DNA from: JARBUG01 sp035628915
GTDB taxonomy: Bacteria; Bacillota; Sulfobacillia; Symbiobacteriales; Symbiobacteriaceae
DNA: 64,000 nt
Assembly: GCA_035628915.1 (NCBI GenBank)
Contig: DASPIW010000007.1
Span: 62,001-126,000 of the forward strand
Direction: 5' to 3'
Shown here: positions 7,651 through 15,300 of the stretch, piece after piece
How positions within the stretch are numbered: position 1 is the first letter of the stretch
Layout of the letters: every line of letters starts with the position of its first letter
Notes under the pieces: model-generated
Seen by the model: only the letters and a program-made list of their open reading frames with translations
Told to the model about the DNA's origin: nothing
Databases searched by the model: none
Made by a program: the position numbers and the translations under genes

Positions 7651-9477
7651 GTGCTGCGCATTGTGAATGACACGGCGGGCCTGAAAATCCAGGCCGCCGG
7701 ATACACCCTATCGTTTCCCGCCGACCGGCCGTTCGCCATGCTGGACGATGCCGCCGGGCGCCGCTGGGCGGAGCTCTTCCTGGCCTCATCGGTGCACGGG
7801 ATGGAGGGGCTGGACGGCACGGCCCGGCTGGGCGCCCCCGTGGCTGAAGAGTCGGACGGCCTGATCCGGGTGACCGTTGCCGCCGACAGCACCCTCTGGG
7901 CGGCGAAGGAGCTGGTCTTCCTGTGCCGCGACCAGTTCCTGCAGGCATTCGTCCGGGTGCGGGGGCGGGTGCGCCTGACCGACGTGCATCTCTTCGGCGG
8001 ATATTACTCCGGCCATCTGCGCTGGGGAAGCGGCTTCTTCCAGAGCGGCTTCCGCTTCCGCTCGCTCTTCAATCCCGAACCGTGGAGCAGCGAGCAGCGG
8101 GCTCTGCCGGCCACCCAATCGACCGCGATCGACGTGCTGGGCACCAGCCTGCCAGGCAAAGGCCACTGGTTCTTCACGCCGGCGCCTTTCTGCTATGGCG
8201 TGAGCCTCAACGCGGCGGCGCCGGCGAAGGTTAGCCTGCAGGCCGGCTCGGCAGGCGCCGACCAGGGCGAGAGCCCGGTCGCTCAGGCCGCCTTGTGTGA
8301 GGATGGCACCAACCTGCCCCCGGGGCCGTGGCTGACCATGGGTCTGGGCGTGCAGCCGGGCGAGTACAACTTCACGGCGTTTCATTATGATGCGGTCGAG
8401 TACGCCTTTTCGTTTCGCCTTGCATACGAGGGGTATACGCAAGTCGACGGCACCTTCGAAACGCCTTCGGTGCTCTTCTGCTTCGATGCGGCTGATCCGT
8501 ACGCCGGGGTCCGCCGGTACGTCGAGACCCTCGGTATGCTGGGCCTCGTCACCCAGCCCGACGCACAGAGCCGGCCGCGGTGGTGGAGCGAGCCCATTCA
8601 GTGCGGATGGGGCGCCCAGTGTCACCTGGCGCGGGTGGAAGGGGGCCGGGCGCCCGACCTCTGCACCCAGAGCAACTACGACCGAATCCTCGCCGCGCTG
8701 GAGCGGAACGGGCTGAACCCCGGCACGCTGGTGCTGGACGACAAGTGGGCTCTGCACTACGGCACCGGCGAGGCGGACCCGGCCAAGTGGCCCGATCTGC
8801 GCGGCTGGATTGACCGACAGCACGCACTTGGTCGGAAGGTGCTGCTCTGGTGGAAGGCCTGGGATCCCGAAGGACTGCCGCCCGGACAGTGCATCCGCAA
8901 CTTCGCCGGCCTGCCCGTCGCTGCTGACCCGACCAATCCGGACTACGCGGCGACCCTGCGCCGGTCCGTCCGCCTGATGCTCGGGCCGGACGGCTACGAC
9001 GCCGACGGCTTCAAGGTCGATTTCTCCGCCCGCACGCCCTCCGGCCCCGGATTGACCCGGTACGGCCCCGGGTGGGGCGTGGAGCTGCTGTACAAGCTGC
9101 TCGGGATCCTGCACGACGAGGCGAAGCGGCTCAAGCCCGACGCCCTCGTCATGACCCACACGCCCAATCCGTACTTTGCCGCGGTGACCGACATGATCCG
9201 CCTGAACGACATCAATGGCGGAACGCCTGTCGTGCCGCAGATGATCCACCGGGCGGGCGTCGCGCGGGCCGCCTGCCCGACGCTGCTTGTCGATACGGAC
9301 AACTGGCCCATGCCGAACCGCCGCCAGTGGCGGGAGTATCTGCAAATCCAGAACCGGCTCGGCGTGCCATCGCTCTATTTCGCCACTGCCCTGGACAGCC
9401 TGGAGCCCCTGGAGGAGCAGGACTATGCAGCCATCCGTGCCGTCTGGGCGGAGGCTCGGCGGTGGACGGAACGGTAG
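7651..9477 (+). CDS. TIM-barrel glycoside hydrolase (GH31/GH36-like)
   Basis: 608 residues from GTG, immediately after the GH1 stop. The N-terminal about 290 residues are beta-rich. From about 310 a TIM barrel is visible: PIQCGWGAQ, LVLDDKWALHYG, RKVLLWWKAWDPEGL, then YDADGFKVDFS where D457 occupies the nucleophile position of clan GH-D and GH31-type retaining alpha-glycosidases, and RLNDINGGTPVV further on. The catalytic acid is not assigned with certainty. No signal peptide is present, so it should act on imported oligosaccharides together with the GH1 enzyme. The exact family and substrate cannot be settled by eye. Confidence 0.75.
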   Translation: MLRIVNDTAGLKIQAAGYTLSFPADRPFAMLDDAAGRRWAELFLASSVHGMEGLDGTARLGAPVAEESDGLIRVTVAADSTLWAAKELVFLCRDQFLQAFVRVRGRVRLTDVHLFGGYYSGHLRWGSGFFQSGFRFRSLFNPEPWSSEQRALPATQSTAIDVLGTSLPGKGHWFFTPAPFCYGVSLNAAAPAKVSLQAGSAGADQGESPVAQAALCEDGTNLPPGPWLTMGLGVQPGEYNFTAFHYDAVEYAFSFRLAYEGYTQVDGTFETPSVLFCFDAADPYAGVRRYVETLGMLGLVTQPDAQSRPRWWSEPIQCGWGAQCHLARVEGGRAPDLCTQSNYDRILAALERNGLNPGTLVLDDKWALHYGTGEADPAKWPDLRGWIDRQHALGRKVLLWWKAWDPEGLPPGQCIRNFAGLPVAADPTNPDYAATLRRSVRLMLGPDGYDADGFKVDFSARTPSGPGLTRYGPGWGVELLYKLLGILHDEAKRLKPDALVMTHTPNPYFAAVTDMIRLNDINGGTPVVPQMIHRAGVARAACPTLLVDTDNWPMPNRRQWREYLQIQNRLGVPSLYFATALDSLEPLEEQDYAAIRAVWAEARRWTER

Positions 9478-9574
9478 CTGTGCGATTGATGCAAGTCCAA
9501 AAGGAAATGGCAGGCAGGTGCGACGAATCCAAGCAAATGGCCTGGAGTTCTGCGATACCAAGGAGGCGGCTGCA

Positions 9575-10240
9575 ATGCCCAAGACCCTGGCCTTGCTCCA
9601 TACTACCCCGCTCACCGTCACCGGCCTGAAGGAACTGGCTGCCCAGCACGTGCCGGGCGCCCGCATCATCAACCTGATGGACGACAGCCTGCTGGCGGAC
9701 GTCATGGCCGCCGGCCAGGTTACCCCAGCTGTGGAGGCGCGCATGGACGCCTACAACGCCCAGGCCGCAGCGGCCGGGGCGGACGCGATTCTCTGGTGCT
9801 GCTCGTCGGTGGGCGACGCCGTGGAGCGCTCCCGGACGGCCTGCGCCATTCCGGTCCTGCGCATCGATGATCCCATGGCCGATGAGGCCGTCCGGCTCGG
9901 GTCGCGCATCGGGGTGATCGCCACGGTAGGCACGACGCTGGAGCCCACCGCCGGCATGATCCGCCGTAAGGCGGCGGCCGCGGGCAAGGCGGTCACCGTG
10001 GAAGCCGTAAGAGTGGAGGGGGCCTATCAGGCCCTGAATGCCGGCCGGGCGGACGAGCACGACCGTCTGGTCTCCGCGGTGCTGGAAGGACTGCTGCAGC
10101 GCAGTGACGTGATCGTGCTGGCGCAGGCTTCCCTGGCCCGGGTGGTGGGGCAGTTGAAAGAGGCGCCCAAGGTCCCGATCCTCTCCAGCCCCGTCTCCGG
10201 CCTGCAGGCGGCCGCCCGAGTTCTCGCCGCAAAGGACTGA
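9575..10240 (+). CDS. Asp/Glu racemase superfamily protein with only one of the two catalytic Cys
   Basis: 221 residues; ATG at 9575 follows AAGGAGG at 9560. The protein has the tandem Rossmann-like layout of aspartate/glutamate/hydantoin racemases. The first catalytic region is kept (DAILWCCSSVGD), and IGVIATVGTTLEPT matches the second-domain phosphate or carboxylate loop. The second cysteine region, usually with a Cys-Thr, reads VIVLAQASLARV, without Cys. Single-Cys members such as arylmalonate decarboxylase do not racemise by the two-base mechanism. Position between glycosidases and an aldolase suggests a role in sugar-acid metabolism, which is inference. Confidence 0.8.
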   Translation: MPKTLALLHTTPLTVTGLKELAAQHVPGARIINLMDDSLLADVMAAGQVTPAVEARMDAYNAQAAAAGADAILWCCSSVGDAVERSRTACAIPVLRIDDPMADEAVRLGSRIGVIATVGTTLEPTAGMIRRKAAAAGKAVTVEAVRVEGAYQALNAGRADEHDRLVSAVLEGLLQRSDVIVLAQASLARVVGQLKEAPKVPILSSPVSGLQAAARVLAAKD

Positions 10241-10248
10241 AGCCAATC

Positions 10249-11154
10249 ATGAATACCCGCATTCCCGGCAGCCTGACGTTGCCGCAGTTTCTGCCCCGGG
10301 CCCAGGCCGAGGGTTATGTGGTTGCGGCGTTTAACGCCCGGTACCGGGCCTGCATCCGGGCCGTAGTCGAGGCTTGTGTGGACGCCCGTTCGCCGTTCAT
10401 CATCGAAATCAGCCAGCGGGAGCTGGGCTGGTTCCAGCTGACGCCCCGGGCGTTCCGGGACGAGCTGGAGCGGGTGGTCACGGATCTGAAGGTCGACCTC
10501 CCGTTTGCCCTCCACCTGGATCACACGTGGGATTTTGCCATGATTGAGGAAGCGATTGCGGCGGGCTTCAACTCCGTCATGGTGGACGCGTCCGCCAAGC
10601 CGTTCGCGGAGAATGTCGCGATCACCCGGCAGGTAGTGGAGTACGCCCACGCCCGGGGCGTCTCCGTGGAGGCGGAGCTGGGCAAGCTGACCACGACCGA
10701 CAAGCTGGAGTCCGAAAACGACGAGGAGATGTACACCGTGCCCGAAGAAGCCGCCGAGTTCGTGCGGCGGACAGGCTGCGATGCGCTGGCCGTTTCGGTG
10801 GGCACGGCGCATGGCGTGTACATGGTCAAGAACCCGAAGATCGACTTCGCCCGTCTGGCGGAGATCCGCCGGCAGGTGGGGCCGGAGACGATCATCGTGC
10901 TGCATGGGGGCTCGGGCCTCCCCGCCGAGACCGTCCACCAGGCGATGGCTCTAGCGGGTGGCGGCGTCAGCAAAATGAACATCGCCACCGATTTGGAGAA
11001 CGCCATGCTGCGGGCTATGGGCGGGCTGCAGCGAATGACGTCGGCGCAACTGGACGCCCTGGATCCCGGGTTGCGCGCCCTGGGCCTCGCAGCCGTCAAG
11101 GCGGAGGCGTGGGACAAGATTGAGCTCTTTGTCCGATCGGCGCGCCGCGCCTGA
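10249..11154 (+). CDS. Class II ketose-bisphosphate aldolase (fructose/tagatose type)
   Basis: 301 residues, typical for the family. Zinc-site and active-site elements are in order: ALHLDHTWDF (HLDH, catalytic Asp and first His), VEAELGKL (Glu), VGTAHGVY (His), VLHGGSGLP (His), and KMNIATDL near the phosphate site. It cleaves a ketose bisphosphate into dihydroxyacetone phosphate and an aldehyde. It starts 8 bp after the racemase-like gene and is followed 17 bp later by a DUF624 gene, so it belongs to the same operon. Downstream kinases (DUF1537 and FGGY) could supply its substrate. Tagatose- versus fructose-specificity cannot be read from the sequence. Confidence 0.92.
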   Translation: MNTRIPGSLTLPQFLPRAQAEGYVVAAFNARYRACIRAVVEACVDARSPFIIEISQRELGWFQLTPRAFRDELERVVTDLKVDLPFALHLDHTWDFAMIEEAIAAGFNSVMVDASAKPFAENVAITRQVVEYAHARGVSVEAELGKLTTTDKLESENDEEMYTVPEEAAEFVRRTGCDALAVSVGTAHGVYMVKNPKIDFARLAEIRRQVGPETIIVLHGGSGLPAETVHQAMALAGGGVSKMNIATDLENAMLRAMGGLQRMTSAQLDALDPGLRALGLAAVKAEAWDKIELFVRSARRA

Positions 11155-11171
11155 GCGGGAGGTAGAAGCCG

Positions 11172-11816
11172 GTGAAAGCGGGTCTGGCGGCATGGAAACG
11201 CAGCTTCGGAGTGGCGTGGTCGAATCTGCCGGGCGTGATCATGCTGAACGTCCTCTGGCTGGTCTGCTCGCTGCCGGTCATTACCGTCGGACCCGCGACG
11301 CTGGCGTCCTATTGGTGGGCGGCGCACGTGCTGCGCGATGAGAAGGAGGAGCGTATGGGCTCCTTCTTCGTCGCGCTGAAGCGGTACTTCTGGCGCGGGC
11401 TGCTCTGGTCGGTGGCGTGGGCAGCGGTGCTGCTGCTGGCGTACACGAACACGGCGTTGTACGGTCAGTGGCTGCCGCCCCTTGCGGGGGCTGTGGTGCG
11501 CATGGCCTGGGTGTACGCGGTGATCTTCCTGGTCGCCATGCAGCCCTATCTGTTTGAGCTGCTGGTGATGGAGGAGCACCGGTTTTTCGAGGCGGTGAAG
11601 CGGTCGGCGTGGCAGGTCGCGGCCAATCCGGTGTACAGCCACATGCAGGTGGTGGTTGTGGGGCTGGCGGGGTTTGTGGCCTGGAGGACTACGACGATGG
11701 TGTGCGTGTTGGTGGTTGCGTTGGTGATGGTATGGTGGGCGGTGGCGGCTTGTGAGGTGCCGTGGCGTTACGGTGAGCGGCGCCGTGTAGAGCGGGATCT
11801 TCGGGACGTGCTGTAA
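11172..11816 (+). CDS. DUF624 (YesL-type) membrane protein
   Basis: 214 residues from GTG, preceded by CGGGAGG nine bases upstream. Four to five membrane segments are evident (for example VIMLNVLWLVCSLPVITVGPA, LLWSVAWAAVLLLAY, VYAVIFLVAMQPYLFELLVME, VCVLVVALVMVWWAVAA). The early NLPGVIMLNVLWLVCSLPVITVGPA block matches the YesL/DUF624 family, which sits in Firmicute sugar-utilisation operons beside ABC sugar permeases; its biochemical role is unknown. It is the last gene before a 319-bp structured gap and probably ends this transcription unit. Confidence 0.85.
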   Translation: MKAGLAAWKRSFGVAWSNLPGVIMLNVLWLVCSLPVITVGPATLASYWWAAHVLRDEKEERMGSFFVALKRYFWRGLLWSVAWAAVLLLAYTNTALYGQWLPPLAGAVVRMAWVYAVIFLVAMQPYLFELLVMEEHRFFEAVKRSAWQVAANPVYSHMQVVVVGLAGFVAWRTTTMVCVLVVALVMVWWAVAACEVPWRYGERRRVERDLRDVL

Positions 11817-11829
11817 ATGGGTCGCCGGT

Positions 11830-12039
11830 CTGGCTGGGGGTTGCCCTTGCGCCCCAGAGGCTCGTTAACGGGCAGTACGCCCTCGGTCAGGCTCGCCGGC
11901 ATCGGAACCGGCATCGGGTAATCGAACTGAGGGACGCACCGCCGATGCCGGCGCACGCGGGCAACGGGGCTACTGCCCGTAAACTCACCTCTGAACGGCA
12001 CTGCAGGCAACCCCCATCCAGCCCGACGCTCATGTCGGG
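11830..12039. ncRNA. Candidate structured RNA or element: 192-nt nested long hairpin
   Basis: The 319-bp gap between the DUF624 and ROK genes has no credible ORF but holds four nested complementary arm pairs: 11830-11845 with 12006-12021 (15 of 16), 11855-11860 with 11988-11993, 11865-11877 with 11971-11983 (12 of 13), and 11894-11905 with 11942-11953 (12 of 12). Unpaired stretches of about 16 and 17 nt lie on either side between the third and fourth stems, and a 36-nt apical region contains a direct repeat CCGGCATCGG. A small hairpin (12022-12039, CCCGAC/GTCGGG) follows. Size and the long hairpin with central bubble resemble 6S RNA, but conserved 6S sequence was not recognised; a MITE-like inverted repeat is the alternative. 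Strand is undetermined. Confidence 0.45.
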
Positions 12040-12135
12040 TTCCAGCTCGCCCAACACGCACACACATCTCTTCGTTTGCGGTTTCGGGGTAGTAGGTTAA
12101 GCGTAAAACAAGTTAACTCGAGGGGGCACTTCTGG

Positions 12136-12969
12136 ATGATTGCTGGGGCTGTTGATTTTGGTGGGTCCAAGCTGAAGGTTGGGTTGGTGGATGAGAGCGG
12201 GGCCGTTTTGGCCCGGATGACCGTGGCGACGCCGGGGGAGCCGGCTGCGGCGGCGGATGTGGCGGCGGCGATGCTCAATGAACTGAGGGGCGACCAGGAA
12301 CTGGCCGGGGTGGGCGCCGCCGTGCGGGAGCGGGGCGATGAACCGCTGGCGGGCATGTTGGCGAAACGGACGGGGCTGGCGGTCCGCACCGCAAATCGGA
12401 TGAGCGCCTGCGCCCTGGCCGAACAGCGCTTCGGCGCCGGGCGGGGGGTGGAGAACCTCCTCTGGGTGGGTGTCTGCAGCGGCATCAGGGCGGGGTTGAT
12501 CACGGGCGGGCGCCTGTACGAAGGCGGGCACGGCATTGCGGGATCCGTCGGCCACATCGTGGTGACAGAGCATGGTCCCACCTGCGGCTGCGGGCACAAG
12601 GGGTGCGTCGAGTCGGTCGCCTCAGGGCCGGCCATTGCCAAGCGGGCCAGGGGCGCCGGCCTGGAGGTTGCGGATGCCGCCGAAGTCTTCGCGCTCGCCC
12701 GCCAGGGCAATGAAATCGCCAGCTGGATGGTGACGGAAGCCGGCAAGTACCTGGGCCGGGCCTTCGCCGTCTGCTATAACCTGTTCGACCCCGACATGCT
12801 GGTCGTTGGCGGCAGCGTGGCGCAAAACCTCGACCTGCTGCTCCCTTACATTGAAAAAGTGCTGCATGCCCGGGCGATGTGGCTGCCCGCAGCCCCGCCC
12901 CGGATTGTGCAGTCCCGGCTTGGCAACGCGGCGGCGCTGATTGGCGCAGGGGCGCTGGTGCTGCCCTGA
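12136..12969 (+). CDS. ROK-family protein lacking the catalytic Asp (probable pseudo-kinase or sensor)
   Basis: 277 residues; ATG at 12136 after GAGGGGG, no DNA-binding N-terminus. The nucleotide-fold opening AVDFGGSKLKVGLVD and the ROK zinc motif GH-X9-CGCGHKGCVE are intact. However the motif normally reading END-ANAAALAE is TANRMSACALAE, so the catalytic base Asp is R88; the GTGIG phosphate loop is CSGIR; and the sugar-binding Glu of AGEIGH is S137 (AGSVGH). Three separate active-site changes in an otherwise intact fold argue for loss of kinase activity with retained zinc and perhaps ligand binding. It starts the second half of the glycoside island and is followed 16 bp later by a metallo-beta-lactamase gene. 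Confidence 0.88.
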   Translation: MIAGAVDFGGSKLKVGLVDESGAVLARMTVATPGEPAAAADVAAAMLNELRGDQELAGVGAAVRERGDEPLAGMLAKRTGLAVRTANRMSACALAEQRFGAGRGVENLLWVGVCSGIRAGLITGGRLYEGGHGIAGSVGHIVVTEHGPTCGCGHKGCVESVASGPAIAKRARGAGLEVADAAEVFALARQGNEIASWMVTEAGKYLGRAFAVCYNLFDPDMLVVGGSVAQNLDLLLPYIEKVLHARAMWLPAAPPRIVQSRLGNAAALIGAGALVLP

Positions 12970-12985
12970 AGGGGGTGCTGATCTG

Positions 12986-14686
12986 ATGATCCGACACACC
13001 GATACCTGCCATGTCTACGTGCTGCGGTCCGGCAGGGAGGCCGTCCTGATCGACTGCGGCGACGGCTCCGTGCTGGACCGCCTGCCCGACTACGGCATCG
13101 ACCGGATCACCGACGTGTTGATGACCCACCACCACCGGGATCAGGCCCAGGGCCTGGCGCGCCTCGCCCGGACCGGCGCGCGCATCTGGGTGCCGGAGGC
13201 GGAGGCGGACCTATTTCGGGCCGTCGACGCCCACTGGCAGGCCCGGGAGATCTACAACAGCTACAACAACCGGGAAGACCGCTTTTCCCTGCTGGAGCCC
13301 GTCCCCATCGCGGGCGTGCTGCGGGACTACCATACGTACACCTTCGGCGGGCGCCGGTTCGAGGTGATACCGACGCCGGGGCACACCACGGGCTCCATCA
13401 GCCTGATGACGGAAGGGACCGCCTTCGTCGGCGATTTGATCGCCGCCCCGGGCAAGGTCTGGTCGCTCGCCGCCACGCAGTGGACTTACAACGGCGGGGA
13501 GGGGATAGCCGGCACGATCCTCTCGCTGCTGGACCTGAAGGAGCGGCAGCCCAACCGGCTCCTGCCATCGCACGGTGAGATGATGGAGGAGCCTGCTGCT
13601 GCCATCGACCTGACGGTGCAGCGGCTCGCGGCCCTGCGCGACCTGCGGCGCTGGAATCCCCGGCTCTTCCTGCTCCGGCAGCAACCGTACGAGCCGATTA
13701 CGCCACACCTGTTGAAGAACCGGACCAGCATGGCCAACGCATATGTCCTGCTTTCTGAGAGCGGCAAGGCCCTGCTGATCGATTTCGGCTACGACTTCAT
13801 GTTCGGACCTGCCCACGGCGCCGACCGGGCTTCCCGGCGCCCGTGGCTCTACACGATCCCGACATTGAAACGTACGTATGGCATCACCAGGATCGACGCC
13901 GTTCTGCCCACCCACTACCACGACGACCATGTGGCGGGGTGCAACCTGCTGCGTGCCATCGAAGGCACGCAGGTCTGGGCGGCGGCCAATTTTGCGGATA
14001 TCCTCGAGCACCCCGAAAACTACGATCTGCCGTGTCTCTGGTATGATCCGATCCCCGTCGACCGCGTGCTGCCCCTTGGCGAACCGATCCGTTGGGAAGA
14101 ATATGAGCTGACGCTCTACCCGCTGCCGGGCCACACGATCCATGAAGCGGCCATCGCCTTCGAGGTCGATGGGAAGCGGGTCGTCGCGACCGGCGATCAG
14201 TGGGGCGTCGAGGGGTGGGAGATGAACTACGTCTACAAGAACCGGTTTTCGCCCAGCGATTACCGGCAGACGGCGGATCTGCTGGAGACGCTCCGGCCGG
14301 ATCTGCTGATCAGCGGGCACTGGAACGTCGTGGAGATGACGCCGGAAGTCCGCGCCGGGCTCCGCAGCATGGGCGCCCGCCTGGAGGACCTGCACCGCGA
14401 ACTGCTCTTCGCCGAACCGGTGGAGGTGGCGATCCATCCCTATCAGGCGTGGACGAAGACCGGGCAGCCGGTCACCGTGCGGGTGACGGCACCGGCGGAA
14501 GCACACGTTGATCTTGTCGTACCGGACGGGTGGTCGGTGGACGCGGCCCCCGGCAGCGCGTTTACCGTCACCCCGCCGGCAGGCGTTACCGTGCGCCGGG
14601 CCCGGGTCGCCGCTGACGTGACGTTGGGCGGGCGCCGCCTCGGGCTGGTCGCCGAAGCGCTCATCACCGTAACGGACGGGCAGTGA
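12986..14686 (+). CDS. Tandem metallo-beta-lactamase fold protein
   Basis: 566 residues from ATG at 12986 after GAAGGGGGTG. Two MBL units are fused. Unit 1 (about 1-230) has MTHHHRDQAQG, in which the last ligand of HxHxDH is Gln, plus PTPGHTTGSISL, FVGDLIAA and LPSHGEM. Unit 2 (about 250-470) has the canonical THYHDDHVAG, PLPGHTIHEAAI, VATGDQWG and LISGHW. A C-terminal beta-rich tail of about 90 residues follows. Unit 2 should bind two metals and hydrolyse an ester or phosphoester; unit 1 is probably impaired or structural. Its place within a glycoside island is unusual, and the substrate is unknown. Confidence 0.85.
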   Translation: MIRHTDTCHVYVLRSGREAVLIDCGDGSVLDRLPDYGIDRITDVLMTHHHRDQAQGLARLARTGARIWVPEAEADLFRAVDAHWQAREIYNSYNNREDRFSLLEPVPIAGVLRDYHTYTFGGRRFEVIPTPGHTTGSISLMTEGTAFVGDLIAAPGKVWSLAATQWTYNGGEGIAGTILSLLDLKERQPNRLLPSHGEMMEEPAAAIDLTVQRLAALRDLRRWNPRLFLLRQQPYEPITPHLLKNRTSMANAYVLLSESGKALLIDFGYDFMFGPAHGADRASRRPWLYTIPTLKRTYGITRIDAVLPTHYHDDHVAGCNLLRAIEGTQVWAAANFADILEHPENYDLPCLWYDPIPVDRVLPLGEPIRWEEYELTLYPLPGHTIHEAAIAFEVDGKRVVATGDQWGVEGWEMNYVYKNRFSPSDYRQTADLLETLRPDLLISGHWNVVEMTPEVRAGLRSMGARLEDLHRELLFAEPVEVAIHPYQAWTKTGQPVTVRVTAPAEAHVDLVVPDGWSVDAAPGSAFTVTPPAGVTVRRARVAADVTLGGRRLGLVAEALITVTDGQ

Positions 14687-14693
14687 TTTCGCC

Positions 14694-15300
14694 ATGGCAT
14701 TTGCGGTGCGGGGCGTGCTGGAAGGCTTCTACGGGCGCCCCTGGTCCTGGCCCGAACGGCAGCGCATGATCCGGTTCATGGGCACATGCGGCCTCAACCT
14801 GTACATGTACGCGCCCAGGAATGACCCCATCCACCGCAACCGATGGCGGGAGCCCAGTTCCACTACAGCGGCCCGGCGGACTTTGCCGTCCTGTGGGCGA
14901 AGCTGCAGCCGCCCGCCATCCGCCGCTTCTGGGAGCGGTGGGGCGGCGTGCCGGAGAGCGCCGGGCTGCGCTTGCCGAGATCGGCGGCGTCTATGACCGC
15001 ATCGGCAGGGCCGCAGAGCGGCTGCTCTCGGCGGAGTTCCGCAACAAGCACCTGCAGACCGAACTGCGCCCCCGGTCGGTCAAAATAAAGGGCTGGGCGC
15101 GCCTCGGCCTGATGGCCCTGGAAGTGCTGAATTTCGCCCTGGACGATCCGCACGACCCCGCGATCGCCGTCATGCGGGACCAGGTACTCGACAAGCTTCT
15201 GTTGACCCGGGAGAACTTCGCCTGGGTCCAGGGCGACCTGACGGACCAGTTTGCCCGCCGCTGCCTCTGGGCGGCGGATGCGCTCAAGGGAGAGGCTTAA
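14694..15300 (+). pseudogene. Decayed GH84 (O-GlcNAcase/hyaluronidase-like) gene
   Basis: The first 52 codons from ATG 14694 encode a clear GH84 N-terminus (RGVLEGFYGRPWSWPER, then LYMYAPRNDPIHRNRWRE). After about 14850 the homologous sequence continues in another frame (FHYSGPADFAVLWAKL...) and, from about 14950, in a third frame (AEIGGVYDRIGRAAERLL ... VLNFALDD) reaching the stop at 15300. The catalytic Asp-Asp region of GH84 is missing entirely, and the remnant is about 200 codons instead of 450 or more. This is therefore an internally deleted, frameshifted relic. Its survival inside a tightly packed operon suggests recent decay. Confidence 0.8.

Noticed and set aside
11817..12135. T-box or metabolite riboswitch before the ROK gene
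   Set aside because: No T-box sequence (TGGNACCGCG) or known aptamer core was found; the single long nested hairpin is a different architecture.
12076..12135. Upstream in-frame ATG of the ROK gene giving 20 extra residues
   Set aside because: The extra residues show no homology, and the ATG at 12136 has the ribosome site and begins at the conserved nucleotide fold.
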